From NCBI GenBank assembly GCA_930633525.1, contig CAKNFP010000001.1:3657501-3721500 (forward strand): 64,000 nt of DNA, in the 5' to 3' direction. A program made the position numbers and the translations under genes. A model generated the notes under the pieces. That model worked only from the letters and a program-made list of their open reading frames with translations, ran no database searches and was not told the origin of the DNA. The stretch comes from Hyphomicrobiales bacterium (GTDB lineage Bacteria > Pseudomonadota > Alphaproteobacteria > Rhizobiales > Beijerinckiaceae). Of this stretch, positions 39,931 through 50,883 are shown piece by piece (position 1 is the first letter of the stretch; each line of letters begins with the position of its first letter).

Positions 39931-39964
39931 GCCTTGATCCATGCGCACGCGCATGGATCAAGGC
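39931..39964. repeat. Perfect 15-bp inverted repeat upstream of gshB
   Basis: GCCTTGATCCATGCG (39931-39945), loop CACG, CGCATGGATCAAGGC (39950-39964). The arm motif ATGGATCAAG also occurs at 39819-39828 and, as ATGGATTAAG, at 39790-39799. It lies 58 bases before gshB and has no T-run, so a repeat element or a binding site is more likely than a terminator. Confidence 0.7.
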
Positions 39965-40022
39965 AGCATCGATCTTGCAGTGAAGGATAACGCCATGAGG
40001 GCTTCACGATGAGGACTTCGCC

Positions 40023-40976
40023 ATGAGCCGGACATCGCAACTGAGGGTCGCGGTGCAGATGGACCCCATCGAGCGCATCAACATCGCGGGTGATACCACC
40101 TTCGCGCTGCTCCTCGAGGCCAAGGCCCGCGGTCATCAGCTCTTCTACTACACGCCCGAACGGCTTTCGATGACCGGCGGGACCGTGACCGCCGCCATGC
40201 AGAGCCTTGATGTGCGGGATATCGCCGGCGATCATTTCACGCTTGGCGATAGCGAACGCCGAGCGCTCGCCGATGTCGACGTCGTACTGCTGCGGCAGGA
40301 CCCGCCCTTCGATATGGCCTACATCACCTCCACCCATCTCCTGGAGCGCGTGCATCCCAAGACGCTGGTGGTGAATGATCCGACCTCCGTGCGCAACGCG
40401 CCGGAGAAGCTGTTCGTCACCGAGTTTCCGCAGCTGATGCCGCCGACCCTGATCACCCGTGACAAGGCCGAGATCGAGGCCTTCCGCGCCGAGCACGGCG
40501 AGGTGGTCATGAAGCCGCTGCATGGCCACGGCGGCGCGGCCGTCTTCCGCATCGCCCAGCCGGACGCCAATTTCGGCTCCCTGTTCGACCTCTTCTCGAC
40601 GACCTTCCGCGAGCAATGGGTTGTGCAGAAATTTCTGCCGGCGGTCTCGCGCGGCGACAAGCGCATCATCCTCGTCGACGGCGAGGCGCTCGGGGCGGTG
40701 AACCGGGTGCCGGCTGACAACGACATCCGTTCCAACATGGTGCGCGGCGGGGCCGCAGCAGCGACTGATCTGACCGAGCGCGAGCGCGAAATCTGCACGA
40801 CGATCGGCCCGTCGCTCAAGGCCCAGGGCCTCGTCCTTGTCGGCATCGACGTCATCGACGGCTATCTCACGGAAATCAACGTGACTTCGCCCACCGGCAT
40901 CCGCGCCATCAAACGGCTCGGAGGGCCCGATCTCGCGGTTGCCGTGTGGGATGCCATCACCACGCGCCTCGGCTGA
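40023..40976 (+). CDS. gshB: Glutathione synthase
   Basis: 317 aa ATP-grasp ligase that joins gamma-glutamylcysteine and glycine. The opening [22 protein letters not shown] is the family form. [17 protein letters not shown] is the ATP-grasp lysine/glycine loop, and [12 protein letters not shown] ([10 protein letters not shown]) is the metal/substrate site. The gene is separated from yraN by ~220 bases of repeats; the rsmI-yraN-gshB order is common in alphaproteobacteria. Confidence 0.97.
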   Translation: MSRTSQLRVAVQMDPIERINIAGDTTFALLLEAKARGHQLFYYTPERLSMTGGTVTAAMQSLDVRDIAGDHFTLGDSERRALADVDVVLLRQDPPFDMAYITSTHLLERVHPKTLVVNDPTSVRNAPEKLFVTEFPQLMPPTLITRDKAEIEAFRAEHGEVVMKPLHGHGGAAVFRIAQPDANFGSLFDLFSTTFREQWVVQKFLPAVSRGDKRIILVDGEALGAVNRVPADNDIRSNMVRGGAAAATDLTEREREICTTIGPSLKAQGLVLVGIDVIDGYLTEINVTSPTGIRAIKRLGGPDLAVAVWDAITTRLG

Positions 40977-41079
40977 CGGGTGATCTGATCTCGATCAATG
41001 CGTCGTAGCGACGCCAAGCCCAGACTTTGCCTTGTGCCGCTCCATCTCGAATGGGGCGGCGGCAAGGAAGGGAAGCGTA

Positions 41080-41661
41080 ATGTCGCGGCGCATTGTCATC
41101 ATCCAGGGCCACCCCGATCCTGACGAGCAGCGGCTGTGCCGTGCCCTGGCGGATGCCTATATCGAAGGCGCGCGGGAAGCCGGCCACGACATCAATTCCA
41201 TCGATCTGGCCTCCCTCGAAATTCCGTTTCTGCGCAGCCAGTCGTCGTTCGAGAACGATCCCGTGCCGCCGAGCCTGAAACCGGCCCAGGAGGCCATCCT
41301 GGCCGCCGAACATATCGTGATCGTCTTTCCGCTCTGGCTCGGCACCATGCCCGCCCTCGTCAAGGCCTTCCTGGAACAGGTGATGCGGCCGGGCTTTGCC
41401 TTCGGCTATGACAAGGGCGTGCCGAAGACCAAGCTCGCGGGCCGTTCCGCCCGCCTCGTCGTGACGATGTCGATGCCTGTGATGGCCTATCGCTGGTGGT
41501 ACTTCGGCCATGGGCTCAAGGCGCTGCAGCACAATATCCTGCGTTTCGTCGGGATCAGCCCCGTCCGCGAGAGCCTGTTCGGCATGGTGGTCGGCGTCAA
41601 CGACGCAACCCGGCGCAAATGGCTCGACGACATGCGCAAGCTCGGCCGTCAGGGCGCGTGA
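41080..41661 (+). CDS. NAD(P)H-dependent oxidoreductase, flavodoxin-like fold
   Basis: 193 aa. RIVIIQGHPDPDEQRLCRALADAY is the FMN phosphate-binding start of the NQO1/KefF/MdaB group, and IVFPLWLGTMPALVKAFLEQVMRPGFAF is its central motif. It probably reduces quinones or similar substrates. ATG 41080 follows AAGGAAGGGAAG. It is convergent with nth, 13 bases between the stops. Confidence 0.9.
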   Translation: MSRRIVIIQGHPDPDEQRLCRALADAYIEGAREAGHDINSIDLASLEIPFLRSQSSFENDPVPPSLKPAQEAILAAEHIVIVFPLWLGTMPALVKAFLEQVMRPGFAFGYDKGVPKTKLAGRSARLVVTMSMPVMAYRWWYFGHGLKALQHNILRFVGISPVRESLFGMVVGVNDATRRKWLDDMRKLGRQGA

Positions 41662-41674
41662 CAAGCGCCCGCCG

Positions 41675-42577
41675 TCAGGCGACGGCAGGCGTTTTCGGCT
41701 CGAAGCGGCAGAGATCGCGAATGAGGCACCGCCAGCATTCCGGCTTGCGCGCCTTGCAGACATAGCGGCCGTGCAGGATGAGCCAGTGATGGGCGTGGCG
41801 CCGGTAGCGCTCGGGGATAATCGCTTCCAATCCGAGCTCCACCTCCAGCGGGTTTTTGCCGGGCGCCAGGGGAATACGGTTGGCAACCCGGAAGAGATGG
41901 GTATCGACGGCGATCGTGGGCTCGCCGAAAGCAATGTTCATCACAACGTTGGCGGTCTTGCGGCCCACTCCGGGCAGCGTCTCCAGCGCCGCCCGCGACA
42001 TCGGCACCTCACCGCCGAAGGTGTCGATAAGATCTCGCGACAGGCCGATCACGTTCTTTGCCTTGGCGCGGAACAGGCCGATCGTCTTGATATGGTCGCG
42101 CACCTTGCCTTCGCCGAGATCGAGCATCTTCTGCGGCGTGTCGGCGATCGCAAACAAGGCGCGCGTCGCCTTGTTCACGCCGACGTCGGTGGCCTGCGCG
42201 GACAGCACCACCGCGACGAGAAGGGTGTAGGCGTTGACATAGTCGAGCTCGCCCTTGGGCTCCGGATCGACCCGATGAAACCGGCTGAAAATTTCCTCGA
42301 CGACAGCGGGATCGACGACCGGTGCCTTGGATGCGGCCTTGCGGGCCGACGAGGCGGCCGCAGCAGACCTGGCCTTGACCTTCGCCGGGGCTTGCCTCGT
42401 CGCAGGGACTTGCCTCTTCGCGGGAACCTGGCCCTTCGCAGGAACTTGGACCTTCGCAGGAACTTGGCCCTTCGATGCGACGTCCCGCGTCGGGGCCGCC
42501 GCGCGGCCTTTTGAAGCAGAGGATCCAGCGCTCCCGGAAGGCGCCTTCCCGGATTTTTGTTTATCGCCCACAGCCAT
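41675..42577 (-). CDS. nth: Endonuclease III with basic repeat N-terminal tail
   Basis: 300 aa (typical 210-230). The C-terminal ~215 residues are a complete endonuclease III: HhH LETLPGVGRKTANVV with the catalytic Lys, Asp in VDTHLFRVANR, and the 4Fe-4S ligands C-x6-C-x2-C-x5-C in CKARKPECWRCLIRDLC. The extra N-terminus (~80 residues) is Lys/Ala/Pro-rich with near-perfect repeats of QVPAK[G/V/R], a histone-H1-like tail. The start is uncertain (42577 or 42631). It excises oxidised pyrimidines. Confidence 0.95.
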   Translation of the reverse strand: MAVGDKQKSGKAPSGSAGSSASKGRAAAPTRDVASKGQVPAKVQVPAKGQVPAKRQVPATRQAPAKVKARSAAAASSARKAASKAPVVDPAVVEEIFSRFHRVDPEPKGELDYVNAYTLLVAVVLSAQATDVGVNKATRALFAIADTPQKMLDLGEGKVRDHIKTIGLFRAKAKNVIGLSRDLIDTFGGEVPMSRAALETLPGVGRKTANVVMNIAFGEPTIAVDTHLFRVANRIPLAPGKNPLEVELGLEAIIPERYRRHAHHWLILHGRYVCKARKPECWRCLIRDLCRFEPKTPAVA

Positions 42578-42734
42578 CCGACGCTTATACTGTCCCACAG
42601 TGAAAACGGACAAGGCCTCAAGAACGGACATGGCCCCAATTTCGGACGAAGCCCCAGGTTCGGACCAGCCCGGCTTGGGAGCCAAACTCCAGGGGCTTGA
42701 GGGCCAACACCCGCCGGGAGCCCGTATCCCTCCG

Positions 42735-43304
42735 ATGACCACCGACGATCCGCCGTCCGCATCCGCGGGAGCCGCTCAGACCTCTGTTCCCACCATCCCG
42801 TCCGCCGCCGGGCGCGATGGCGACACGGGCGTCGACCGTGAAAGGCCGGTCTTCGCAGCAGTCATCACGCCCCATCGCTCGCTTGGTCGCCGTGGCTTCA
42901 GGCTGCTCATCATCCTCCTCTGCATCGCGAGCTTGGTCTCCAGCCTGCCCTTCGTGATCATGGGCGCCTGGCCGGTCGCGGGGTTCTTCGGCCTGGACCT
43001 GCTGGCCCTCTATATCGCCTTCCGCGTCAGCTTCGCCCGGGCGTCCGCTTTCGAGGAGATCATTCTCAGTCCCATCGAACTGTTGCTGCGCAAGGTATCG
43101 CACCGCGGCCACCGCAAGGAATGGCGCTTCAACCCGCTCTGGACCCGCCTGGAATGCGATATTCACGCGGAGTTCGGGGTGCAGCAGCTCGCCCTCGTGT
43201 CGCGCGGCGAAAGGATCACCGTCGCGCATGAACTCGCGCCCGAGGAAAAGGCCAAATTCGGCGATGCCCTCGGCCGAGCCCTGGCCGACGTCAAGCGCGG
43301 CTGA
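42735..43304 (+). CDS. DUF2244 domain-containing membrane protein
   Basis: About 189 aa. After a variable N-terminus come PVFAAVITPHRSLGRRGFRLL, two hydrophobic helices (IILLCIASLVSSLPFVIMGAWPVAGFFGLDLLALYIAF) and the soluble EWRFNPLWTRLE / ERITVAHELAPEEKAKFGDALGRALADVKRG region that defines DUF2244. The family is alphaproteobacterial and of unknown function. The start may be 42735 or 42630. It is divergent from nth, a frequent neighbour. Confidence 0.88.
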   Translation: MTTDDPPSASAGAAQTSVPTIPSAAGRDGDTGVDRERPVFAAVITPHRSLGRRGFRLLIILLCIASLVSSLPFVIMGAWPVAGFFGLDLLALYIAFRVSFARASAFEEIILSPIELLLRKVSHRGHRKEWRFNPLWTRLECDIHAEFGVQQLALVSRGERITVAHELAPEEKAKFGDALGRALADVKRG

Positions 43305-43514
43305 TCCCTTCTCTACACCTCATTCTACGGAACTGGCCTTGCGGGCTACGCGCGTCCTGTTCGGCGTCAAGTGCCACTCTCTCGTCGCATATTCCAACGC
43401 GCTGCCGATGTCTAAGTTGGCACGAATACGGCTCGATCCATCCTCAAGCTCGCCGCTCCCCGTCATCACGTGGTCTGAGAAAGCAGCGACGCAAACGGTG
43501 CTGAGCCTCCGCCC

Positions 43515-44201
43515 ATGCAAAACGAAGCCGTTGATCTCAAGTACTATCAAGCAGCAAAGCCTCATTCGCTGGCCGAACGACTGACCATCATCGCCCGCGA
43601 CGCCATGTATGACGATTTCCTGGCGATCTGTCGGCCCACAGCGACCACGACGGTGCTTGACCTCGGAATTTCGGACGTCCTGAACGACGCCGCAAACGCC
43701 TTGGAACGCAAATATCCTTATCTGCACCAGGTGACAGCCGTTGGCCTGGGCGAGGCCAGCCGCTTCAGGGCAACCTATCCCGAGGTGCGCTATCGGCAGA
43801 TCGAGCCCGGCGACGCACTGCCCTTCCCGGACAAGTCATTTGATATCGCGACCTCCAATGCTGTGCTCGAACATGTCGGTAGCCGGGAAGCGCAAGCATT
43901 TTTCCTCGACGAGATGTTCCGGGTCGCCCGCGTAGTCTTCGTTACCGTTCCCAATCGCTTCTTTCCGATCGAGCACCACACGGCCATCCCCCTCCTGCAC
44001 TTCTGGGACAAGCCATTCTCTCTGGCTTGCAGGCTTCTCGGAAAGGAGGAATGGGCCGACAAGCGCAACTTGATACTCATGGAGCGCGACGCGCTCGCGA
44101 AACTCGCCCCACGCGGTCAACGCGTCATGGTCGCCTATTCCGGCATCAGATTGGGGCCGTTCAGCTCGAACCTCATTCTTCACAGCGAAACGGTCGAATA
44201 A
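43515..44201 (+). CDS. Class I SAM-dependent methyltransferase
   Basis: 228 aa. Motif I is VLDLGISDV, unusual because the second Gly-rich half (DLGCG) is altered. The post-motif FPDKSFDIATSNAVLEHV is canonical for Methyltransf_11-type proteins. The C-terminal part (VTVPNRFFPIEHHTAIPLLHFWDKPF) suggests lipid or polysaccharide methyltransferases. The substrate is unknown. Codon use looks a little less GC-biased than the neighbours. It is isolated by ~210 bases from DUF2244. Confidence 0.82.
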   Translation: MQNEAVDLKYYQAAKPHSLAERLTIIARDAMYDDFLAICRPTATTTVLDLGISDVLNDAANALERKYPYLHQVTAVGLGEASRFRATYPEVRYRQIEPGDALPFPDKSFDIATSNAVLEHVGSREAQAFFLDEMFRVARVVFVTVPNRFFPIEHHTAIPLLHFWDKPFSLACRLLGKEEWADKRNLILMERDALAKLAPRGQRVMVAYSGIRLGPFSSNLILHSETVE

Positions 44202-44263
44202 CCTCCTTCACGGGCTTCGGTGAAGGCGGGCCTCCCATCACGGCCTCACCGTTTCGTTTGGCC

Positions 44264-45214
44264 TTATGGACGCGCCGTTTTCTTTTTCTCCGGCGTCACG
44301 GCAAGCCGGGCATTGACCGCTATCACGCGTGCCGAAGTCACTCGCTCGGCACAGAAGCCGTGGCTGACCTCGTCCGCATAGTCGCGGCACAACATTTCGC
44401 GTTCCGAGGAAAACCCGGCCTGCTCCGCCGCCGCCTCGCGCTGCTCATTGCCCGAAAGCCGTTTGAGCAGCCCGCGGAACTTGTCGCGCAGGTTGCGCTC
44501 CTCCCGGCTGCGGCGGCGCTCGATGTCCTTGGCCTGCGCGATGAGCCCCTGCGCTTGAGGCCCCCACAGCCCGCCGATGCGCCCCTGGCAGTCCGCCGCG
44601 GAGAACGTGCAGGTCTCCTCGTGGTTTGCGACCAGCACCGCCCCTTCGAGCACGTCGAACACCATCGGGCAGATCGGGGCGGCCAGTTGATAGCGTGGCA
44701 TACCCAGCGGCGCCCCGAGATAGGTAAGGGCGACGGGCTCGCTCATGCCGAGTTCCACGACGCAGGCGCTTCCCGGATCGGAGATCTGAGTACCCTCCAC
44801 GCGCAGCCGTCCCGCGAAACTGGTTTCGTCGACCCGTTCGATCACGAAACGCCCACTGTGGCCGCTGTGGAAGAGAGGAGCGCCAATAACCGTGCGGGCC
44901 ACCGCTGATCGCGTGCTCGGCGAGGGCGCGGCGCGCGCGCCCTGCGGGCGCGCCACGGCAGACGGGCGCGCCTCATGGGGGGTCTGTTGCCTGACCCCGG
45001 CGGGGGTTGGCGGCTGGGCACCTGGCAACACAAGCGCCTGTCCATGCGCCTCGTGCGTCGTCAGTCCGGTAATCCCGATCAGAAAAACTGTGGATGCCGC
45101 CCAAAGAAAGGAAAAAGAGATCCTCGGCCACAGCGCCGTGCGTGCCGCGAGCCTTGCCACTTCTGGCAGACGCCAAAGCTGTCCATCAGCCAATCTGCTG
45201 CACAATGCCACCAC
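44264..45214 (-). CDS. Hypothetical secreted cysteine-containing protein
   Basis: Up to 316 aa from a GTG; the start is uncertain because no ATG precedes a signal-like segment ISFSFLWAASTVFLIGITG followed by AHG-QA. A Pro/Ala/Arg-rich linker comes next (~60-105). The exported core has six cysteines (SACVV, PICPM, ETCTF, ADCQG, MLCRDY, GFCAE), an even number that suits disulfides. A Arg/Glu-rich helical stretch (IERRRSREERNLRDKFRGLLKRL) lies near residue 235. No family is recognised. It is divergent from dnaK. Confidence 0.7.
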   Translation of the reverse strand: MVALCSRLADGQLWRLPEVARLAARTALWPRISFSFLWAASTVFLIGITGLTTHEAHGQALVLPGAQPPTPAGVRQQTPHEARPSAVARPQGARAAPSPSTRSAVARTVIGAPLFHSGHSGRFVIERVDETSFAGRLRVEGTQISDPGSACVVELGMSEPVALTYLGAPLGMPRYQLAAPICPMVFDVLEGAVLVANHEETCTFSAADCQGRIGGLWGPQAQGLIAQAKDIERRRSREERNLRDKFRGLLKRLSGNEQREAAAEQAGFSSEREMLCRDYADEVSHGFCAERVTSARVIAVNARLAVTPEKKKTARP

Positions 45215-45328
45215 CCAAACCCAAGCTGATTGTTAAGCTAGCACGCGAATCAGCCCTTGCGAACACGGCAACGAGCGCCCACTTTCCAATCAATTCAAAT
45301 ATCGGGCGCCTGCCACCTCTACAGCCCG

Positions 45329-45360
45329 CTTGCGAGCTGTAGAGCGGGTCCTTATATACG
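45329..45360 (+). promoter_or_regulatory. Sigma-32 (RpoH) promoter of dnaK
   Basis: CTTG (45329-45332), 18-base spacer, CTTATATACG (45351-45360). This fits every fixed base of the alphaproteobacterial heat-shock consensus CTTG-N17/18-CYTATNTNNG. The expected start is ~45366, giving a leader of ~125 bases. Confidence 0.82.
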
Positions 45361-45492
45361 CGGCCGATGTGCGATTAGCTAAAACCAGGCTGAAGGCGCA
45401 TGTGTCGTCAGCCGAATGTGAGCTGTATTGAGCCATGGGCCAGGTCGCTTCGGGATCTGGCGCCGGTCTGCTTGAAAGTGAGGGATCACTCC

Positions 45493-47409
<1,917 letters not shown>

Positions 47410-47749
47410 GCTCAAGGCTTGGCAAGCATGCAACTTTCGATCGTTCCGGATAGGCCTCTGGCTTGAGCATTTGGCGGGTGGGTTCCGGCCCATCCGCCGG
47501 CATGCGTTAGGGGGGCGTCTTGCACCAGCCGACGCCCGCAGGACAAAGCCTCTTGCCGGAACGCGCGAATACCGCCAGAAGCACTGGAGTGGTGGTGAAC
47601 ACTCCTCCAGGGTCGGACATAAGGGGCACGCGATTGCCCCCGATGGATATGCAACATGACGACAACCGTGCCCAAGATGCCTGCGAATGCGGGTGAGCCG
47701 TATCGGGCAAGCGGTAAGAAGGGGTTTGCCGTGAGCAGGGGGGCCTCGC
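47410..47749 (+). other. dnaK-dnaJ spacer
   Basis: 340 bases without a clear gene. A 33-codon frame (47656-47757, ATG ACG ACA) overlaps the dnaJ GTG by eight bases and has only a weak GGAT site before it. The sequence GGGGGCGTC near 47513 can pair with GACGCC at 47531, forming a modest hairpin. No sigma-32 site was found, so dnaJ probably depends on read-through from dnaK. Confidence 0.4.
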
Positions 47750-48892
47750 GTGGCTAAGCTCGACTACTACGAGGTGCTGACTGTCGAGCGTAGCTCTTCC
47801 GATGGGCAGATCAAGGCGGCTTTTCGCAAGCTCGCCATGCAATTTCATCCGGATCGTAACCCGGGCGACCATACGGCCGAGTCCAAGTTCAAGGAAATCA
47901 ACGAAGCCTACGACGTCCTGAAGGATCCGCAGAAGCGTGCCGCCTATGATCGCTTTGGTCACGCGGCCTTCGAACAGGCGGGTGCCGGCGGGCCAGGCTT
48001 CGGCAACGACTTTTCCGACTTCATGACCGACATCTTCGATAACTTTTTCGGGGATGCGCGCGGCGGGGCGCGCGGGGCACGCTCGGCCAGTGGCCGCGAG
48101 CGGGGCGCGGACCTGCGCTACAACCTTGAGATCACGCTCGAGGATGCCTTCACGGGCAAGGCCGAAACGCTGCGCATACCGACTGCGGCCGCCTGCACCA
48201 CCTGCAGCGGCAGCGGCGCGAAGCCAGGCTCCAAGCCGCGGCAATGCTCCACCTGTGGGGGCGCCGGCCGTGTCCGTGCTGCCCAGGGCTTCTTTTCCAT
48301 CGAGCGCACCTGCCCGGCCTGCCAGGGACGGGGCGAGGTCATCGACGACCCCTGCCCGGACTGCAATGGCGCCGGACGCATTACCCGCGAGCGCAGCCTG
48401 TCGGTCAATATTCCGGCCGGGGTCGAAGACGGGACGCGTATTCGCCTGACCGGCGAGGGCGAGGCCGGCCTGCGGGGTGGACCGGCCGGCGATCTTTACA
48501 TCTTCCTGTCCATCAAGCCGCATCCGCTGTTCCAGCGCGACGGCGCGGACCTCTTTTGCCGGGTTCCGATCTCCATGGTGACAGCGGCCCTCGGCGGCTC
48601 CTTCGAGGTGCCGACCGTCGACGGCAAGCAGCACAAGGTCGAGGTGCCGGAAGGCACGCAGACGGGCAAGCAGTTCCGCCTGCGTGGCAAGGGCATGCCC
48701 ATCCTGCGCTCACGGGACACGGGCGATCTGTACATTCAGGTGGTCGTCGAAACGCCACAGAAGCTCACTAAACGTCAACGTGAGCTCCTGGCAGAGTTCG
48801 ATCAGGAGTCGTCACGCGATACCCATCCGGAAAGCGCGGGGTTCTTCTCTCGTGTGAAGGACTTCTTCGAGGGATTGGGCGGATCCGCGTGA
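47750..48892 (+). CDS. dnaJ: Co-chaperone DnaJ (Hsp40)
   Basis: 380 aa. J-domain with FHPDRNPGD (HPD), a Gly/Ala/Arg-rich linker (~75-125), four zinc-finger repeats C-x-x-C-x-G-x-G ([32 protein letters not shown]) and the C-terminal peptide-binding domain. It starts at GTG 47750 ([10 protein letters not shown]), the expected family start. It stimulates DnaK ATPase. Confidence 0.97.
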   Translation: MAKLDYYEVLTVERSSSDGQIKAAFRKLAMQFHPDRNPGDHTAESKFKEINEAYDVLKDPQKRAAYDRFGHAAFEQAGAGGPGFGNDFSDFMTDIFDNFFGDARGGARGARSASGRERGADLRYNLEITLEDAFTGKAETLRIPTAAACTTCSGSGAKPGSKPRQCSTCGGAGRVRAAQGFFSIERTCPACQGRGEVIDDPCPDCNGAGRITRERSLSVNIPAGVEDGTRIRLTGEGEAGLRGGPAGDLYIFLSIKPHPLFQRDGADLFCRVPISMVTAALGGSFEVPTVDGKQHKVEVPEGTQTGKQFRLRGKGMPILRSRDTGDLYIQVVVETPQKLTKRQRELLAEFDQESSRDTHPESAGFFSRVKDFFEGLGGSA

Positions 48893-48940
48893 GGATCGGA
48901 AGCGGCATTCTCTGGACCGTGACCACGAGGTTCTCTTAGA

Positions 48941-49606
48941 ATGTTCAAGTGCTCCAATGATATTGGCGCAGCCAGCGAGGATGGTAACCACGTGTTTCAG
49001 CACAGTCTCCGCAACGGCAGTCGCCCGGTTCGCATCGAAGATGAAGCACGCTTCCTGAAATCCTGGGTCGAGAACCCTCTGCGCACCGGCGCGGTCAGCC
49101 CTTCGGGCCGCCATCTGGCCCGAACCATGGCTTCCTATGTCGACTGCGATGTGCCAGGCCCGGTGATCGAGCTTGGACCCGGGACCGGGCCGGTCACCGA
49201 AGCGATCCTGAAACATGGCCTTCCCGAGGAACGCCTTGTCCTGGTCGAGTTCAATCCGGACTTCTGCAAGCTCCTGCGCCTGCGTTTTCCCAAGGCGACC
49301 GTTGTGCAAGGCGATGCCTATAGCCTGGGGCGGACCTTGCAATCCGTGGTGATGGAGCCCGCCGCGGCCGTCGTTTCCGGCCTCCCGCTCTTCACCAAGC
49401 CTCCGTCGATGCGGCGCGCTCTTCTCGACCAGACCTTCGCGCTGATGCATCGTGGGGCGCCCTTCATCCAGTTCACTTACGCGACCGTGCCTCCAATCCC
49501 CAGGCGCGGCGTCGGCTACACGGCACGCGGCTCGGCGCGCATCTGGTGGAACCTGCCGCCGGCACGCGTGTGGGTCTACCGCCGTGACACCGAAGCAAAG
49601 CAGTAG
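48941..49606 (+). CDS. Phospholipid N-methyltransferase PmtA-like (rRNA-adenine-dimethylase fold)
   Basis: 221 aa. SAM motif VIELGPGTGPVTEAIL and motif IV VSGLPLFTKPP match the PmtA group that methylates phosphatidylethanolamine toward phosphatidylcholine in rhizobia. KsgA-type rRNA methyltransferases share the fold but have NLPY-type motif IV; here it is GLPL. The N-terminus before VRIEDEARFLKSWVENPLRTGAV is variable, so the start could be later. It lies 48 bases downstream of dnaJ. Confidence 0.82.
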   Translation: MFKCSNDIGAASEDGNHVFQHSLRNGSRPVRIEDEARFLKSWVENPLRTGAVSPSGRHLARTMASYVDCDVPGPVIELGPGTGPVTEAILKHGLPEERLVLVEFNPDFCKLLRLRFPKATVVQGDAYSLGRTLQSVVMEPAAAVVSGLPLFTKPPSMRRALLDQTFALMHRGAPFIQFTYATVPPIPRRGVGYTARGSARIWWNLPPARVWVYRRDTEAKQ

Positions 49607-50100
49607 GACCAGTCCCGCTCTTCGCGGGGCGCGGTGAATGCTCCTTTGAGCGAAAATCCATCGACTTGGATGGAATCAGATAGGTCCATCCGAGTCGATG
49701 GATCTTCTCGTCTGTTGTAAAGTGGAACAGGTCCGCGACAGACGGGCTTGCTCCAGGCCCAACCGCCATTGTCCTCATAGCAGCTACCCGACGCTCAGCG
49801 TCAATGGGCGCCCTCCCCTCGCAGATGGGCCAATTCCGTCATGCGAAGCTGGCCGCATCTCGCTTAAAGATAAAAAAACATTCTCAACAATCATGATAAG
49901 CCAGAAATCCCTTATATAGCACCCATAAGATTTATTGAATAATACGCAGTTGCCGAGCAGCATAAATAAACCTTACCGTTCTTAATTGTGAAAGACATAG
50001 ACTTTTACGGCCGCTGAATCATTTTAGGCTAGACAGACGGCACAGAGACGTTAACATACAAATAATAATTGCTTCATCCAATTTATTGCCGAGCGAAAAT
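49607..50100. other. AT-rich intergenic islet, left part
   Basis: About 490 bases without a gene. The left part has a large hairpin (49656-49703). From ~49860 the sequence turns AT-rich (for example AAAGATAAAAAAACATTC and ATAAATAAACC), in contrast to the GC-rich surroundings, and this continues up to the start of the ParA-like gene. No att site or transposase remnant was identified. Confidence 0.6.
49656..49703. repeat. Large hairpin, 19-bp arms
   Basis: ATCCATCGACTTGGATGGA (49656-49674) and TCCATCCGAGTCGATGGAT (49685-49703) pair over 19 bases with one T-G mismatch; the loop is 10 bases. Then GTGGAACAGGTCCG follows ~20 bases on. It may be a dispersed repeat or a very stable transcription terminator after pmtA. 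Confidence 0.65.
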
Positions 50101-50883
50101 ATGAAAACTTATATTTGTGTGGCTCATGCGGGTGGGCAGGGAAAGACAACTGTTGCCCAACTCCTTTTTCGGAACATTCTGCGTAAAAACTCGAAGTATA
50201 ATCTGGTCTCGGCTGATTTCGTCGATGACACCGGGCGCTCGAAAATCGGGAAGTTCTATCCCGATCAGGTCGACGAACTGGGGACGGGCGCGCGCCTGAT
50301 AGCTGCGAAGCTGGAGAACGACCCCAACGCGGCGCTGCGCTATTGGGACAAGTTCGGCACCATTCTGATGCGGGGAAGCGCTGTCATCGATGTTGGCGCC
50401 AATGTTGTGTCCCTTTTGAAGCAGTGGGCCCATCACCGCAGCGCTTTCCGCGTGCTCCAAATGTCGAACGCCCCCCCCAGCGAGATCCTCCTCGTCTGCA
50501 AGGCGGAAAAGCACGCCATAGAAGACGTGGCGGAGCTGGTGAGCACGATCGCCGACAACAAGTTCATCCCCTACGAGCATGTCACCGTCGTGCTCAACGA
50601 GGTGGGCGGGTCCTTCGGGCGAATCGATGTCAAGAACGTCATCAAGGAGGCCGCGCCGGATGCCTCCGTCCGCTTCGTCTCCCTGCCGCGCTGCACCTCT
50701 GAACTCTGGGCGCAACTGGAGCAGACGAATACGCCCATTGATCGCGTGCTCGAAATGTCCGACCGCGAAATATCGGAATCCTTCAGCACGGATATCTGGA
50801 GTGCGACAGCCGGCCTCGCCGATCTCAAGTCCTGGGTGACCAGCGTGGATAAGGAATGGAAGAGCGCCGGCCTGTTCAAATAA
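50101..50883 (+). CDS. Orphan ParA/MinD-like P-loop ATPase
   Basis: 260 aa. The P-loop is AHAGGQGKTTVAQ near residue 10: the GKTT of a Walker A is complete, but the signature lysine of ParA/MinD (KGGxGKT) is Ala. Later motifs IDVGANVVSLLKQW and TVVLNEVGGSFGR fit the Walker B-like and specificity strands of this superfamily. It resembles plasmid-type StbB/TraL/MobD ATPases more than chromosomal ParA, by motif only. ATG 50101 follows GAGCGAAAAT. There is no partner gene; the 5' flank is AT-rich. Probably acquired. Confidence 0.75.
   Translation: MKTYICVAHAGGQGKTTVAQLLFRNILRKNSKYNLVSADFVDDTGRSKIGKFYPDQVDELGTGARLIAAKLENDPNAALRYWDKFGTILMRGSAVIDVGANVVSLLKQWAHHRSAFRVLQMSNAPPSEILLVCKAEKHAIEDVAELVSTIADNKFIPYEHVTVVLNEVGGSFGRIDVKNVIKEAAPDASVRFVSLPRCTSELWAQLEQTNTPIDRVLEMSDREISESFSTDIWSATAGLADLKSWVTSVDKEWKSAGLFK

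Noticed and set aside
39884..39937. 17-codon frame ATG TCA ATT before gshB
   Set aside because: Too short, inside repeat-rich sequence, and without amino-acid bias expected of a leader peptide.
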